Shown piece after piece: positions 51,515 through 63,594 of a DNA stretch of 64,000 nucleotides; the stretch's first letter is position 1, and the number at the start of each line of letters is the position of its first letter. Source of the DNA: Pseudoips prasinana. Taxonomy: Eukaryota > Arthropoda > Insecta > Lepidoptera > Nolidae. The position numbers and the translations under genes were made by a program. The stretch lies in contig OX621234.1 in the NCBI GenBank assembly GCA_951640165.1, positions 26,416,549-26,480,548 on the forward strand, written 5' to 3'. Below the pieces are notes generated by a model, which worked only from the letters and a program-made list of their open reading frames with translations, searched no databases and was not told the DNA's origin.

Positions 51515-52345
51515 TCCCTGAATTTTGGTTTAAAAACATATATTGCTTTATTTTTAACTGAAAGACCAAATACCAATTTTTATACGTTTAACTCCAAAAA
51601 ATTACAGATTTTCATACCAACTCACATCCCCTATTTTACGTATTTACGGGTGGAATTTCCAAAAATCCTGAACTATATATTTATAATTTTTAACTGGAAG
51701 GCCAAATACAGATTTTCATGCGTTTACCTTTAAAATTTCACATCTTTCATACAAACTTACATCCCCTATTTGTCACCCTTAGGGGTAGACTTCTCGAAAA
51801 TCCTGAAATAAATATTTTTAATTTTTAAATGTAATGCCATATACCAATTTGCATGCGTTTAACTTAAAACTTGTCACATTTTTCATACAAACTTACATCC
51901 CCAATTTTAGGCCCTTGGGGGTGGAATTTTCAAAAATCCTGAAACACGTAATTTTTTATTTTTTACTGGAAGGCCAAATACTAATTTTCATGTGTTTAAC
52001 TTAAAAATTGACACATTTTCCATACAAACTTACATCCCCTATTTTTCGCCCTTGGGGGTGGAATTTCCAAAAACCCTGAAATACGTGATTTTTTATTTTT
52101 AACTGGAAGGCTTAATACCAATTTTTATGCCTTAAACTTCAAGAACGGCAAAGTTTCATACTAACTTAGCGCCCCTGTTTTACCCCCTTAGGGGTTGAAT
52201 TTCGAAAAATCCTTCCTTATTCCTTGTCTACATTATAAAGCAAACATTTGTGCAAAATTTCAGCTTTCTAGGTCCAAGGCTTTGGGCTGGGCGTTGATGA
52301 GTCAGTCAGTCAGTCAGGACTTGTCTTTTTATTTATATAGATAGA
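51515..52345. repeat. 136-bp tandem array (5 units) and adjoining mobile-element tail
   Basis: The AACTGGAAGGCCAAATAC-type word recurs at 51556, 51692, 51828, 51964 and 52101. Units share CATACAAACTTACATCCCC and GGGGGTGGAATTTCC. The array runs into CAAAATTTCAGCTTTCTAGG and a GTCAGTCAGTCAGTCAGG microsatellite at about 52300, a layout typical of a non-autonomous element whose internal unit expanded. Confidence 0.88.
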
Positions 52346-52481
52346 TGATACTAGAGATTAAGGGATTTTTTTTTATAAAATACATATTCGAAACTAAAAT
52401 ATGATCACGTTTCTTACCAACGCAAGGTAACTAAAATGAATAGCTTTACGGAACTACAATATAATGCCAATATATAACTTA

Positions 52482-52785
52482 CTTAACTTATGGTATGGGC
52501 AGTGGTTACCCTGGTGGCAGAGTTGTTCAAGCCACCCTGTAGGCCTTTTACATATCGACTGTTGCCTAATGGCTACAACCGGGACCGACAGCTTAAGCAC
52601 GGAGGGCTTTATATTAGTTTAATGGTAACAATATTTTCTTTTCCCCAACGGGTACATGATCACTGCGTAACGCGCTGTGGGCTTCGCTGAATTGGCACGA
52701 ACGCATAGCACCATGTACTCGAGAATTTCAAGACAACCAGTAAAATTAGAAGCCTCAGCGGCTTCTGAGGCAACGATTAGTATAT
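52482..52785 (+). mobile_element. Dispersed short repeats, two families adjoining
   Basis: 52482-52600 matches 8210-8330 (CTAATGGCTACAACCGGGA); 52640-52780 matches 20800-20930 (ATGATCACTGCGTAACG). Together they suggest one longer parent repeat seen in pieces elsewhere. Confidence 0.65.
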
Positions 52786-52789
52786 TTAC

Positions 52790-53008
52790 GTACGAAGCGC
52801 TTTGCTTCCTCTTTCATTATACGCATGGCTAAGCTGTGGAACAACCTCCCAAATGACGTGTTTCCAGACTCATATAACATGGGTTTATTCAAGGTTAGAG
52901 TGAACAGGCATCTTATGGGTACGCACGGTCCACCTTCGACCACATCTTCACTTACCATCAGGTGAGATCCTGGTCAATCGCTAACCCATTTAGCATAAGA
53001 AAAAAAAT
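52790..53008 (+). pseudogene. Non-LTR retrotransposon 3' end, same family as 3830-4245
   Basis: Open frame reading FASSFIIRMAKLWNNLPND, FPDSYNMGLFKVRVNRHLMG and ending SSLTIR stop, then an A-rich tail at about 53000. Only the RT C-terminus is present. Confidence 0.82.
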
Positions 53009-53023
53009 TAATTAATAATATTA

Positions 53024-53069
53024 TTTACATATTACAGGAGATATATATATATCTCCTGTAATATGTAAA
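53024..53069. repeat. Perfect palindrome, 23-bp arms, no spacer
   Basis: TTTACATATTACAGGAG and TA dinucleotides mirrored exactly from 53024 to 53069, directly after the LINE tail. Confidence 0.92.
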
Positions 53070-53489
53070 GTTATACATATATGTAAAGTGAATTGAAGAT
53101 TCTATTAGATTACAGATAATAATGTCTTTAGCGATTGCCCCTGTCTTAGACCCTTTTGTATACTAATCAGTTAATCCTTACGTAAGCTGTGAAATCGCTA
53201 CAAAGAGATTTCATTGCTTGAACAAGGTTATCGTCAAACCCATTTAAATTAAGAAGATTATTGATAGATAATGCTCTATACTATTATAAAAAAGTAACAG
53301 AATGCTCCGAAACTGTAGACACATTTACCCATATTTTGCGACCATGCCAAAGACAAGCAGATGCCAGTGTTAATTATTATGTTGTAAAGTGCGCCACTTA
53401 TTGTATTTTATAGTACCGACACATGTATCTAGTTATTAGAATTTTTTTGAAATTTATTTGAATGTATAATATATATTTTCCGACTGCTT

Positions 53490-53665
53490 AGATACCCAAA
53501 TGGAGATCGGAAACCCTGGTTGTTGTTCATTTGTACCACTTATGGCACGTGTAATATGTGGGTAGTAAGCTTCCAATTAACATAAGTAACATTTTTATAT
53601 CAGAAATTAGACCTTGCCTTTACAATATGTGGGCACGTGTGTAAAGATCAGTCGGCAACCTGTCG
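53490..53665 (+). other. Block matching perlecan 3' flank 26820-26965
   Basis: Shared GTGGCACGTGTA/ATGGCACGTGTA, GTAAGCTTCC, ATTAGACCTTGCCT and AAAGATCAGTCGGCAA-type words in the same order. Confidence 0.7.
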
Positions 53666-53794
53666 CGTGTATCTATTTTTGTTCATAAACTTATTGCATA
53701 TTTATTCGTATTTTTTTTGTAACTAATTTATTATTTTAATAAAAATATAAAATAATACGAAAACAAAAGACTAGATACATAATAAAAATAATAT

Positions 53795-54010
53795 CCTGGA
53801 ACATTATTCATGCAAAGCCAAAACTAAGCAGAGCCTGTATTATGGAAACAAGATAACTCATGTACTACATATGCTACTTTTCTTTTGTAAATACATACTT
53901 AAACTCACATAGACAATTACACTCAGACTCAGGACAAACAGACATATTCATGCACACAAATATCTGTCTTATCTGTCCTGGGTACGAATCGAACGCAACC
54001 TGAGGGGCTG
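53795..54010 (-). mobile_element. SINE body, minus strand
   Basis: GGAACATTATTCATGC, GGAAACAAGATAACTCATG, ACTCAGACTCAGGACAAAC, CACACAAATATCTGTC and a degraded head end (GGGTACGAATCGAACGC). Same family as 24031 and 25978. Confidence 0.75.
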
Positions 54011-54065
54011 CCGCGGCCGCCTAATTATCCGGACATCGTGCTCGTAATCTGCGTGACAATATATG

Positions 54066-54198
54066 AAGGTTAAGAATTACTTAATCATTCGTTCAATCGG
54101 CTTCAACGTTGAAAATTCTTTCTATTCCGGACCATTAATGACGTGATATTTGCTCATGGAAGCCGATTGAATGAATTATTTAGTAATTTTTAACCTTT
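54066..54198. mobile_element. Foldback MITE relative, inner part only
   Basis: AAGGTTAAGAATTACTTAAT...GAACGTT and TCCGGACCATTAATGACGTG match the inner arms and centre of 26127-26371; its ends AAGGTTAA and TTAACCTT pair. The CTGGGGCTCTACCG outer ends are absent. Confidence 0.78.
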
Positions 54199-55279
54199 AT
54201 CTCTTTTCTAGCTAGTTAACCACTGCGCCGCAAGTGCGATCAAATACTACAGCACTACAATTGTCTTACGATAATGACTCTTCATAGCAAAACATAACTT
54301 ATTTATCATAAATACATGCAGTTAATATAATGATATAATAAAAATGTTTTGTACATAAAATTGTTATTTCTTTTTTACTTGATACCGATTACAATTCGTA
54401 ACATTTTTATAATTTCCATCGATACAAGCATGTTATTAAGTCAATTGTTGAGGTTCTACTTTCCTCAACCAATTAAAAAGGAATTAAGAAATGCGTAAAA
54501 GAATTTTGAAATGAGATGTTGCTACCCGGTTTATTGATTTACGCTTACATTATTTTATTTCTGCCTTATCTGCTAATATTATATTGGAACAAATGATTTT
54601 TACTTACGTAGCTGGTCACGCCCAAATATGTGATCGGATTTCCATGAAAGTTATATAATTTATAACTTGCTTTAAGATGTTTAATAATACGGTGTCTGTG
54701 CTTAAAATACTGCAGGTCCTTCTTCTTGGTTGAAATAAAACCCGAAAATGTCTCGATAACTCGACTTTTTTTTCGTTGTAAATTGAATAAAATTTATGCT
54801 TTACAGACTAAAAGTGGCGTGTTGCTTGGCCGATAGGTTTGTAGTTATACAGTGAAATGTGGGTAAAAATTTAAAGACTATAAATTGTTAATTATCTATT
54901 GTCAATTAGTTATTTGTTTTGGAAGAGGAGTTCAGGTTGGGAGAAGGTAGTTCTTATTTTTTTAAATCATGACATTAGTATCCATTTGGGTTAAGACTCA
55001 AGTTCATCATCTTCAGTCACGGATATTTCAATGTATAGAATGAATAAAAATAATAAATACGATTACCCGGTTCAGTCTACTTGTCCAGTCAAGATTTTCA
55101 GTTTTGTGATAAAAAAGTTTCACCAAACTCCATCTAGTAGTTCTAGCATGTTCGTCACCAAACACCAAAACACAAAAAGAGTGTGATTTGGTGATAGGAA
55201 AACCTAAGCAGCATATCGGAAATAGCTGGAAATCTCTTTAAATTATATACACATTTCTGTTACAGTGTTATAATACGTT

Positions 55280-55330
55280 GATAAAATAGCAAGTAAATTA
55301 TTTTGTTACTGAGGTTATTATTGTACAGAG
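55280..55330 (+). other. Block matching perlecan 3' flank 27010-27070
   Basis: TTGATA...AAATTATT(T/C)TGTTACT shared in order. Short, so weaker than the other blocks. Confidence 0.5.
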
Positions 55331-55337
55331 CACACCC

Positions 55338-55438
55338 AGCTACCCCAATCTGTCAAATTTCTTTTATAGATTTTCAACTTTATCACATAAGCATAAGGTT
55401 CACTTTCAATTGAAGACATTTTACAGATTGGGGTAGCT
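55338..55438. repeat. 101-bp unit with perfect 16-bp terminal inverted repeats
   Basis: AGCTACCCCAATCTGT at 55338-55353 and its complement at 55423-55438. Could be a tiny MITE or another foldback. Confidence 0.85.
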
Positions 55439-55569
55439 TAATGTACTGGCGTCTGTACCAGAGACCGTATAGTAATCGAGTACGCGTGTGCCATTACTGG
55501 TCTTTTGGTCTAGTCGTCACGATTACCGTTACCTCGGGAGGGTCGCCCTAGGGACTCAGACCTCGTCGA

Positions 55570-56215
55570 TTATTTAAATCTAGTAGAGGAGGCACTGCCA
55601 GTTTGTTACAAAGATTTGGCAAAAGAGACAGAACGCGATGTATTACTAAGTAAGATTAAAGGTTATGTAATCTTTGGTCAGCCCCCGAGCTGCGAGGCGG
55701 AAAAACCCTATTTTTCCAGGTAATAAGATTTCGTGGTGGACCAAGGGTGTGTCATTTACAAGAACAGAAATGTTGTGCCGCAAGCTTTACAAAAAAAAAT
55801 GAAGTGCATGAAGGTCATTTAGGTATAAACAACATGAAAAGTTTATCGCGTAACTACATTTACAGGGAGAATTTAGATAAAGATTTAGAGGAGGTATGTA
55901 AATCGTGCGTCGCGTGCTCTGCAGTTCGCGACGCACCGCCACATGCATATTTACATCTTTGGGAATTTCCGTTACACCCTTGCAGCGGTTACATGCCGAC
56001 TTCGCAGATTGCGGAGGCTTTTGATATTTAGTTACGGTGAATGCACATTCCAAATGGATTGAGGCATTACCAATGAGAGGTACTAATGCTGCTTCTACCA
56101 TTAAAGCCTTGAGAAGTGTTTTGAAGTGTCACGTTTTGGTTTACCGTCGCGGCTCGTGACCGACAACGGGCCGCCATTTACATCTCAGGAATTTAAAAGT
56201 TTGTCACGTCTACCA
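55570..56215 (+). pseudogene. Ty3/Gypsy-type integrase fragment
   Basis: LAKETERDVLLSKIKGYV resembles the RNase H-integrase linker. The HHCC zinc finger appears as HEGHLGINNMK ... CKSCVAC, followed by the core region (HSKWIEALPM, and LVTDNGPPFTSQEF in another frame). Frameshifts and stops interrupt it; no LTR found. It lies between blocks of the duplicated perlecan flank. Confidence 0.85.
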
Positions 56216-57840
56216 TGTCTACTCGTATACTACTGAGGCGGAAGGAATTTAAAAGAAACGATAAAGTGATGATATATAAAATTATATCATGTATTCCACC
56301 TCAGTAAGTCAACAGTAGAGCAACACAAAATTTATGGGTGGTGGTGACCAGTCTGTTTCCGTTCCCAGTACGGTACTATCCTTGTGCCGACGTTGGTATG
56401 TGCCCCTGATGAATGTCCAACCGGGGCCCCCTTATGAAACTCCGAGTGCGGGCCTGTAGGTTCTGCGGTAGACAATCGTATCGAATTGATGCTCCGAAAA
56501 TAATTCCTGGAATCGTTAACACCCAGAATTACAAGCTGGTACATCTAGTCTCAGATCTGGATTATACAACCACGGCAGTTGGAATAAGGTACCTACATAT
56601 TTGTAGTAGTATTGCCGTAGGGTGTACAATCAGAACGGGGTTAACAAAACAAGCTGAAGGCAAAGTATAAATTTTTGCATCTAAGTTGAAATTATACATA
56701 GTTAGAAAAATTATAATTTTAAGAAGTCCGGATCTTATTTAAATTTAAAGACATAGATATATTTCTGATCGGTAGTTTTTGAATTTTATTAAAAAGCAAA
56801 TTGCATTGAAGTTGGATAAAAATAGGTATTCTTTATCTCAAATGAACGGGATTCGAGTAAAGAATACCTGTTTTTATCCAACTTCAATGCAATTTGCCTC
56901 CGGCGTTGGTACTTAGTTTTTAGATGGTTTGAGCTCTGAACCTCCTAGACTAAATGTAAGGTTTAAAAAAACTGACATCAATGTTTATTTTTAAATCCTA
57001 ACCCTTGATAACCTAATTGAACAACATGCATATAGGACCATCGGAAATCATTACTTATCGAAAAAAAAAATAATATTAAAATTAATTTTTAAGCATCGCA
57101 AGTATTTGCGTAAAAAACATAGTCTAGGGATATTTTATATCTTAAAGATCTAAAAACCTACGATTTTTTTTAAATATAATTATATTACTTATCGTATGGC
57201 TAGAGGTTACCCTAGTGTCAGACTTGTTCAATCCGCCCAGTAGCCCTCTGAGGTGGTTTAACGACTATTGCCTAATGGTTATTGTGAGGTATTTAATGAA
57301 AAATTAAAAGCTTTTTGTGATTGTATGTTTTAAATGAACGAATACATACATATGGATAAGATGATATTACATAAAACAATCAAATGTTATAGAAATTGGT
57401 TGTAAATTACATCATGGAATGCGATCGCTGCTAGGTTGCTGGGCAACCTTTTTAAGGAGATCATTACCATAACGTATACCATCTCCTGTTATACATTTCT
57501 TATTCGATTATTTTCTTAATAATGAACACAGAAAAATGAGATACAAAATAAATACAGACGTTAAGGTAAGTTTAGATATATGTGAATAATACTTTTTTTA
57601 AGCACGGTGATTATAGATAGCCCTTAATCACCTCATAAATTTTCTCCATTATATGAGCACGAACGGAAATATGAAACAAAAACAGAAAAAGCTACCAAAT
57701 GGTAGCTTACCTAACCATGGCTTAACAGTATACAAGTGTAGGGTAGGTACCCAAAAAGTACATAAATCTTCTCATTCATTTTACAGAGTTATTCTTTGCT
57801 TCGTTTATCTATTTTTTGTTAAAGAAAATTCTATATATAT
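56216..57840. other. Interspersed remnants
   Basis: Includes the 39-bp inverted repeat at 56797-56896 and a fragment of the 8210-type repeat at 57185-57285. A balanced-composition ORF at 56413-56667 has a CRFC pair but no recognised domain. Confidence 0.45.
56797..56896. repeat. Inverted repeat, 39-bp arms, 22-bp spacer
   Basis: Arms 56797-56835 and 56858-56896 match at 38 of 39 positions. Confidence 0.92.
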
Positions 57841-58245
57841 CCCAGACCTAAATTGTATCCAGCCACACCAACCGCGCCATATGGAAAGAAGTATACATGG
57901 ATAAAAATTCCTGGTCCTTTTGGATTCTTTGTGGGACAATAATAAGCTCTACTACCTCCTTGTAGTATGTCGTTCTCGTTCTATGTCGATGTTTGTCCGC
58001 CAAGACAAATTCCTGCCCACACCATGATGGTACCGTCTTGTTATGAGTTGCCTTCCTGAGGGTGCCGTAGACAGCTAACTCTCCCTAGATTTCTCCAAAT
58101 GCATGTTCCTTGCGAATCCGGATGAAACTCAAACCGAGATTCATCGATGAAAAGCCTGGCTTGTTCTTCACGCCATGGTAAATTCGCCCGAGCTCACGAA
58201 AGCCACCGACTGCGCTTACAACGTCGCAATGTTGGATATGTTATG
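57840..58245 (-). pseudogene. Tc1/mariner-type transposase relic
   Basis: The minus strand reads RRCKRSRWLS, LPWREEQARLFIDESRFEFH (first catalytic Asp in FIDESRF), GTCIWRNLGRV and GTIMVWAGI, the typical Tc1-family succession, with two in-frame stops. The DNA-binding domain and the last catalytic residue were not located. Terminal inverted repeats not seen. Confidence 0.78.
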
Positions 58246-58494
58246 GACCAAGTGGTAAATTAGACATTATACATCATTGCTGGTCATTATTAAAAATGCC
58301 CAATATGAGAGTGCAATTTGATAAGAATTATTCAAATAATCAAATTGGCCCAAATCCCATTTTTTGGAGCTTTGTTAATTTTTCAGGTGACATACAATGC
58401 AAAACTAAACAAAAACAATAGTATGGTCAAAGCGGGCCCGCCCTCACACCGCGTCATATTTAGCTTTATTATCAAATTGCCCAATTATCAGGTT

Positions 58495-58650
58495 TTTTCA
58501 GCCCTTGAAAGAATCGCCCTCATGGGGGAAAACTGGACACTAATGTAAAAATGTCCAGAAAGTCCCCTAATCTTTTTGACATATTCCACTTTTCCCCCTT
58601 GAGAGAATTGCTTCGGGGGGAAAACTGGACACTAAGGTAATAAAAGGTCC
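58495..58650. repeat. Imperfect tandem repeat with GGGGGAAAACTGGACACTAA
   Basis: Two units of about 100 bp share GAGAATTGC/GAAAGAATCGC, GGGGGAAAACTGGACACTAA and GTCCAGAAAGTCC. The same GGGGGAAAACTGGA word is at 59619-59634; 61880-61985 has related AAGGGGGAAA words. Confidence 0.75.
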
Positions 58651-59779
58651 AGAAAGTCCTCTTTTCATTTTCCACCATATCCTCCCGATTAAAATGTTTA
58701 CGGTCTTTAAATAAATAAAAAATGTTTGGTCTGGTGTTGATTTTTTTTTTAAAGACAATACCCACCTTTTGTATAATTGAGTACTTTACAAACAAGTTAT
58801 TTACGGAGATAAAGTGCACTCAGACTCAGACCAGATTTTATTTGTATATATAATTTGGCACTGGTATATCTCGAGAGGTAGAAGCCATAATTTTAAATAT
58901 TTTTATCAAGACTGGGTGCTACGATGTTCTCGCTGACCGATTGGTGCATAAATAACTTAAAATGACGGATAACGGCTCATCCTTTACCTGTATTATTTGT
59001 AAACAATAAGATAATAAAAATCTATAATGTAAGAGACCCACAAGGAACAGGTGGGAGCGCACAAGTTTTATGATCTTGAAAAGCTAAAGTTGCGGTTTCA
59101 TTTCCAGGAATAGATCCATGAGAAATTATACCCGAATCGGTATGCATGCCTACTGTTTATAGTTTAAAGTAACGATGTATGATCAATCTTGATTTTCTAA
59201 AAATAATTAATGTTTTTGCCTGTGACTCCATCCATGTGGGGTTTATGCTATTTTTGATGGTTAAAATCAACTAACCTGATTTTGTTGCCACAGCGTGAAG
59301 AGTATCACATATATCAATGAAATAAATAAACAACATGTCTGTTTAATCACAAAAATGAGAAATCATAAATTAATCGGCCGGCGGCGGGTCTCGATCCAGT
59401 ACCCTTTAGGAAACCGGTGTAGGCGATCTGCCATTAAAATAGGAACGATAAACACTGCTAATTCAAAGAATTTTGAGATTAGACTTATTCATTACGAATA
59501 ATGCTGAAAAAGAAAAATTTTAATGTCTGTTTAAATTTTGATAACACAAAAGAATTTCAGTACAAACTCTAATATACCTGTAGGGATTTCAGGATTGTTT
59601 TTTATTCCAGTACAATATAGGGGGAAAACTGGACTCATTTTGTATTGATAAGATGTTTCCGAGTAATCATAGACTGTGCCGACATTAACCATGCCGCAAA
59701 TACCCTAATTATGTAGCAATGGACCAATCAAGTCTCCAAAAAGAAAAACTATACTCAAACCCTGGATCACTAAAGGGAT

Positions 59780-61640
59780 TATACGCTGTATGAGAAAAAG
59801 GGCAATCTACACAAAAAAATTAAGAGATATCCAGAGAATAAAGTGTTACGAATGACATACAAACGATATCGGAGTTTTTGCTCCACGATCTTAAAGAACA
59901 CTAAACAATCATACAACAGACAAAAATTCGACAACGCAGGTAAAGACAAAAAACAACTCTGGAAGACGATTAAAGACGTAACAGGCACTAACGTCTTTTC
60001 TGACCACTCGGTATCTCTTTTAGGAGAAAAGCTCAACGGGAATCGACCATATATCCAATAGAATGGTCAAAAGATACGCTTACTACATGGTGGCCCTTAT
60101 CACACATATCTGCAACCTAGCCTGCAAAACTGGAATGTTTCCCACTGTCTTCAAAACCGGTCTTATTAAACCAACCCATAAGAGCGGAGATAAGAGGGAT
60201 ATAAATAACTTGAGGCTGATCTCCATCCTGCCCACCCTATCGAAAATACTGGAGAGAATAATGAATGAGAGGTTAATATCATACCTGGAAAAGAACCATA
60301 TATTATCCCAATCCCAGTATGGCTTCCGAAGTGGTACATCGACTTCCAATGCAGTGCATAACTTGATCGACTCCATTGTTACTGACCTGGATGACAAACA
60401 GAAGTGTGTAGTTGACTTCCTCGATATTGCAAAGGCATTCGACACAATACCTATTCCCTGCCTACTAAACAAGTTAGAAAGGGTCGGCGTGAGAAGCCTC
60501 CCCCTGACACTCTTCAAGGACTACCTGAACAATAGACGGCAGATGGTCAAGGAAGCGTGATTTCTCCTACGTTATTCCTCGTCTACATCAATGATATCTG
60601 CCAGATACAGCTAAAAGGAGGAAAGATATTCACGTTTGCCGACGACATGGCCTTATTCTTTCGAAGGAATACCTGAGATGAAGCTTTCTTTAATGCACAG
60701 ACAGGCTTTGATAGGGTAAATAAGTGGATGAGAAGTAACCTACTATTATTAAATATAGTCAAAACTAAAAACACTTCATTCACTATCAGAACCAATCAAC
60801 TGCCACCACAAATGTAGGTACTCAATCATAGCCCATAAGTGCACAAGTCGACAGAGACTTGCACTTGCCCTACCCTCGAAAGAACCAAGACCATCAAATA
60901 CTGAGGAGTAACACTCTAGTGTATACTTTCAAACCCCATATTGATATCCTGACAGCAAGACTACGCAAATTAATATACATATTCAAGACCTTAAGAAACG
61001 TCACCATTAGAGACATAATCAAGAAGGTATATTATGTTTTATGCCACTCCCTCATAGAATACTGCATTACGTCTTAGGAAGCAGCCGCCAAGAAACATAT
61101 GATAGTAGCACAGAGAGTTCAAAGGGTACTACTCAAGGTCGCTGCCAGCCTACCCTTCCGGCACCCGATAGATATGCTCTACAATGACTGGGACATACCA
61201 GCAATCAGGAAAACCTTCATCCTTAGAGTCATAGTCATGAAACACTTTGAAACCGAGTATTACCCCAACAAAAATGAAGGTAAAGGACGAAAGGGTACGG
61301 TTTGTACGCATCAACCCAGAAGAACAGCATTCTCACAGCATTTCTACTGTTTTCTTGGGGACTACCTGAATAACAAGGTGAATGCAGTCCTAAATATCTA
61401 CCCACTTGTTAAATACAAGTGCAAGCAAGCCGTTATCCTGTATCTAAAAGCCATAAACTATGAGAGCATCGAAAAAGCAGTCCATCCACCACAGTCAATC
61501 TACATACCTCACGTACATCCACCTTCACACATCTACCCTTACTCTCACATCAACCCGAACATAGCTATCACATAACACACATACCAGTACACTTCCACAC
61601 ATACAGACTCATCTCAACACGTACATTCACACACCCACAC
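59780..61640 (+). pseudogene. CR1/Jockey-like LINE ORF2, multiply disrupted
   Basis: Frames carry TGLIKPTHKSGDKRDINNLR, SILPTLSKILERIMNERL, QYGFRSGTSTSNAVHNL, DIAKAFDTIPIPCLLNKLE, then the palm FTFADDMALFF in a shifted frame, RVNKWMRSNLLLLN, and the C-terminal RVQRVLLKVAASLPFRHP. Stops and indels separate the pieces. It ends in an ACA/CACA-rich tail at about 61560-61660. Confidence 0.88.
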
Positions 61641-62734
61641 ATACACCCTGCCATATACATACTTATTTGCATCTTTTCTTTCACTGGTAATAAAATTGTA
61701 AGTTAAAATTATGCACCTACTTACTTTTCCATGAGGGGGCCTGGTGACCTGTGGCACAGGTTTTCACAACCTATTTTAGGCACCAGTCCTTCACAAATTA
61801 GAATAGTATCTACTAAGTATAATTATAATCTAACCTAAAGTTCCAATTTGTGAACGGAAAAAAGAAAATGTTATTATTCCGGTTTACCTCCCCCCCTCCC
61901 AAGGGGGATTTTCAAGGGGGAAATCTTGACTTATTTTTATTTATTCCGATTTTACCCCTACGGGGGCAATTTCAAGGGGGAAAATCGGAATAAGCCCAAT
62001 TATCATGTAGCAATATAATAATGACCATGCAATGTGATAAATAAGTTACGATAGTATTAATCACTTAGCCCGATAGAGCTTGACAGTAGGTATTCATAAT
62101 GCTCGTGCATTATGTATAATGCCCGCAGTTTTCCCCGTAATTTTCTTACTCGATATAATCCATGAACTATTTTTATGCTAAGAATACCACTGAATATTAA
62201 TTGTAATTAAATAAAGAAATGATTGTGACAACTATTCCGATTGACGGGCCGGTTAGCGTGATTGGTAGATACTTTACGTGGATCGATTTCCACATGACAT
62301 ATATTTAACACAAAGCAGTCTTCAAGCATGGTGACAAACTTCATGCAACCTCTTCCGCATGGTTTGGTCGTTTACCAGTAGCTGGTCGTCCTCCTGGAGC
62401 CGTTGTTGTAGTTGCATAGGTGTGATATTGGGTTGTCTTCTGGCGGTCATTTGGAGAAATTTATCCCTGGGTAGTCACGCGATATCTGTAATAAAATTTT
62501 TCATAGAAACTAAAAAGATTTTAAACTATGAATTCGGATTAAGGTATCTCTCGATTCCGTTTAAATGTGTATATACAATAAAAAACCATACAGACCAAAT
62601 AATATGCTCCCTTTTTAAAAATTGGTTAAAAATTCAGGCTACCTTACTGAGTTTGTTGATCCAATATTTAAAATGAACCTGTGACTGTGTTACTTAGAAA
62701 TAATCTATATCGATAGCTTATGGATATTTTACCA
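61641..62734. other. Spacer with SINE head remnant
   Basis: Contains G-rich/C-rich short repeats at 61880-61985 and a degraded tRNA-like SINE head at 62243-62297 (GGGCCGGTTAGCGTGATTGG). Nothing else seen. Confidence 0.45.
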
Positions 62735-63195
62735 GTCAAGAGCTTATAAACTCTAACTAAAGATCAATGAATTGCCTACGCATTTAATTATGATTACTTC
62801 ACATTAATGATACCATAGAAATATAGTGGAAAAGATGTTGCAGATTCTCTTTTGACAAGGCACTGATGAAATATAATGTATTTTTATGGCGCGAAACCTT
62901 ATGTACCAAATATCACAAGGGAACTTATTTGTTGTTAGGAAAATCAAATATTAATCTGTAATATTTACCAAAAATATATGTCCTAATTTAAGTCAGCAGG
63001 TAGCTTTTTTATTTTTCAATATTATTTTTGAAATTATAACACTTAGACACAATTAAAAATTATTTTACATATTATGATGTGCACTTGATGTGCAAACGAG
63101 TGTGTATTCACTACTACAACATACCATACAAGATCCACACACTCGTTTTACGTGGAAGTGATAGAGTATCTCGACTTTAACTACGCCAAGAATTC
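62735..63195 (+). other. Block matching perlecan 3' flank 27690-28080
   Basis: Shared AGAGCTTATAAA, CAAT(G/C)AATTGCCTACGC, TTAATTATGA, GATACC(T/A)TAGAAATATA, AGATTCTCTTTTGA and GCCAAGAATT words in the same order over about 450 bp. Confidence 0.78.
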
Positions 63196-63540
63196 AGAAT
63201 GCTTATATATTATATTGAAGTTTAAAAAACCTTTTACTTTTTTTTATAATTAATTTTGAATTTGACATTTTTCACACATTCATAAATTTTTATGAGTTTG
63301 GAAGCTAAACAAGTATCTTTCTTGCATATAGTGCTATAAATTTATGTTTTATTTATAATAATAAAAATATATTAAATAAAAATATTAATAATAAATAATA
63401 ATTATTAAATTACAGTTAACAGGAACTTTAATAAATATCTCATTATACACACATATTAATGAATCAGCTGATGTAATATTGTCCGTTTCCGGGTTTACTG
63501 GCTTTTAATACCTATGCCCGCCTCAACTACCTAAAGAATA

Positions 63541-63594
63541 TAGTTTCAGAATACAGTCAAGGTATTATTGTATCTTGAGTGTATTCTGAAACTA
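63541..63594. repeat. Inverted repeat, 21-bp arms, 12-bp spacer
   Basis: Arms 63541-63561 and 63574-63594 match at 20 of 21 positions. Confidence 0.88.

Noticed and set aside
55570..56215. Complete LTR retrotransposon or endogenous retrovirus
   Set aside because: Only an integrase fragment with stops; no LTR pair, protease, or envelope-like frame seen nearby.
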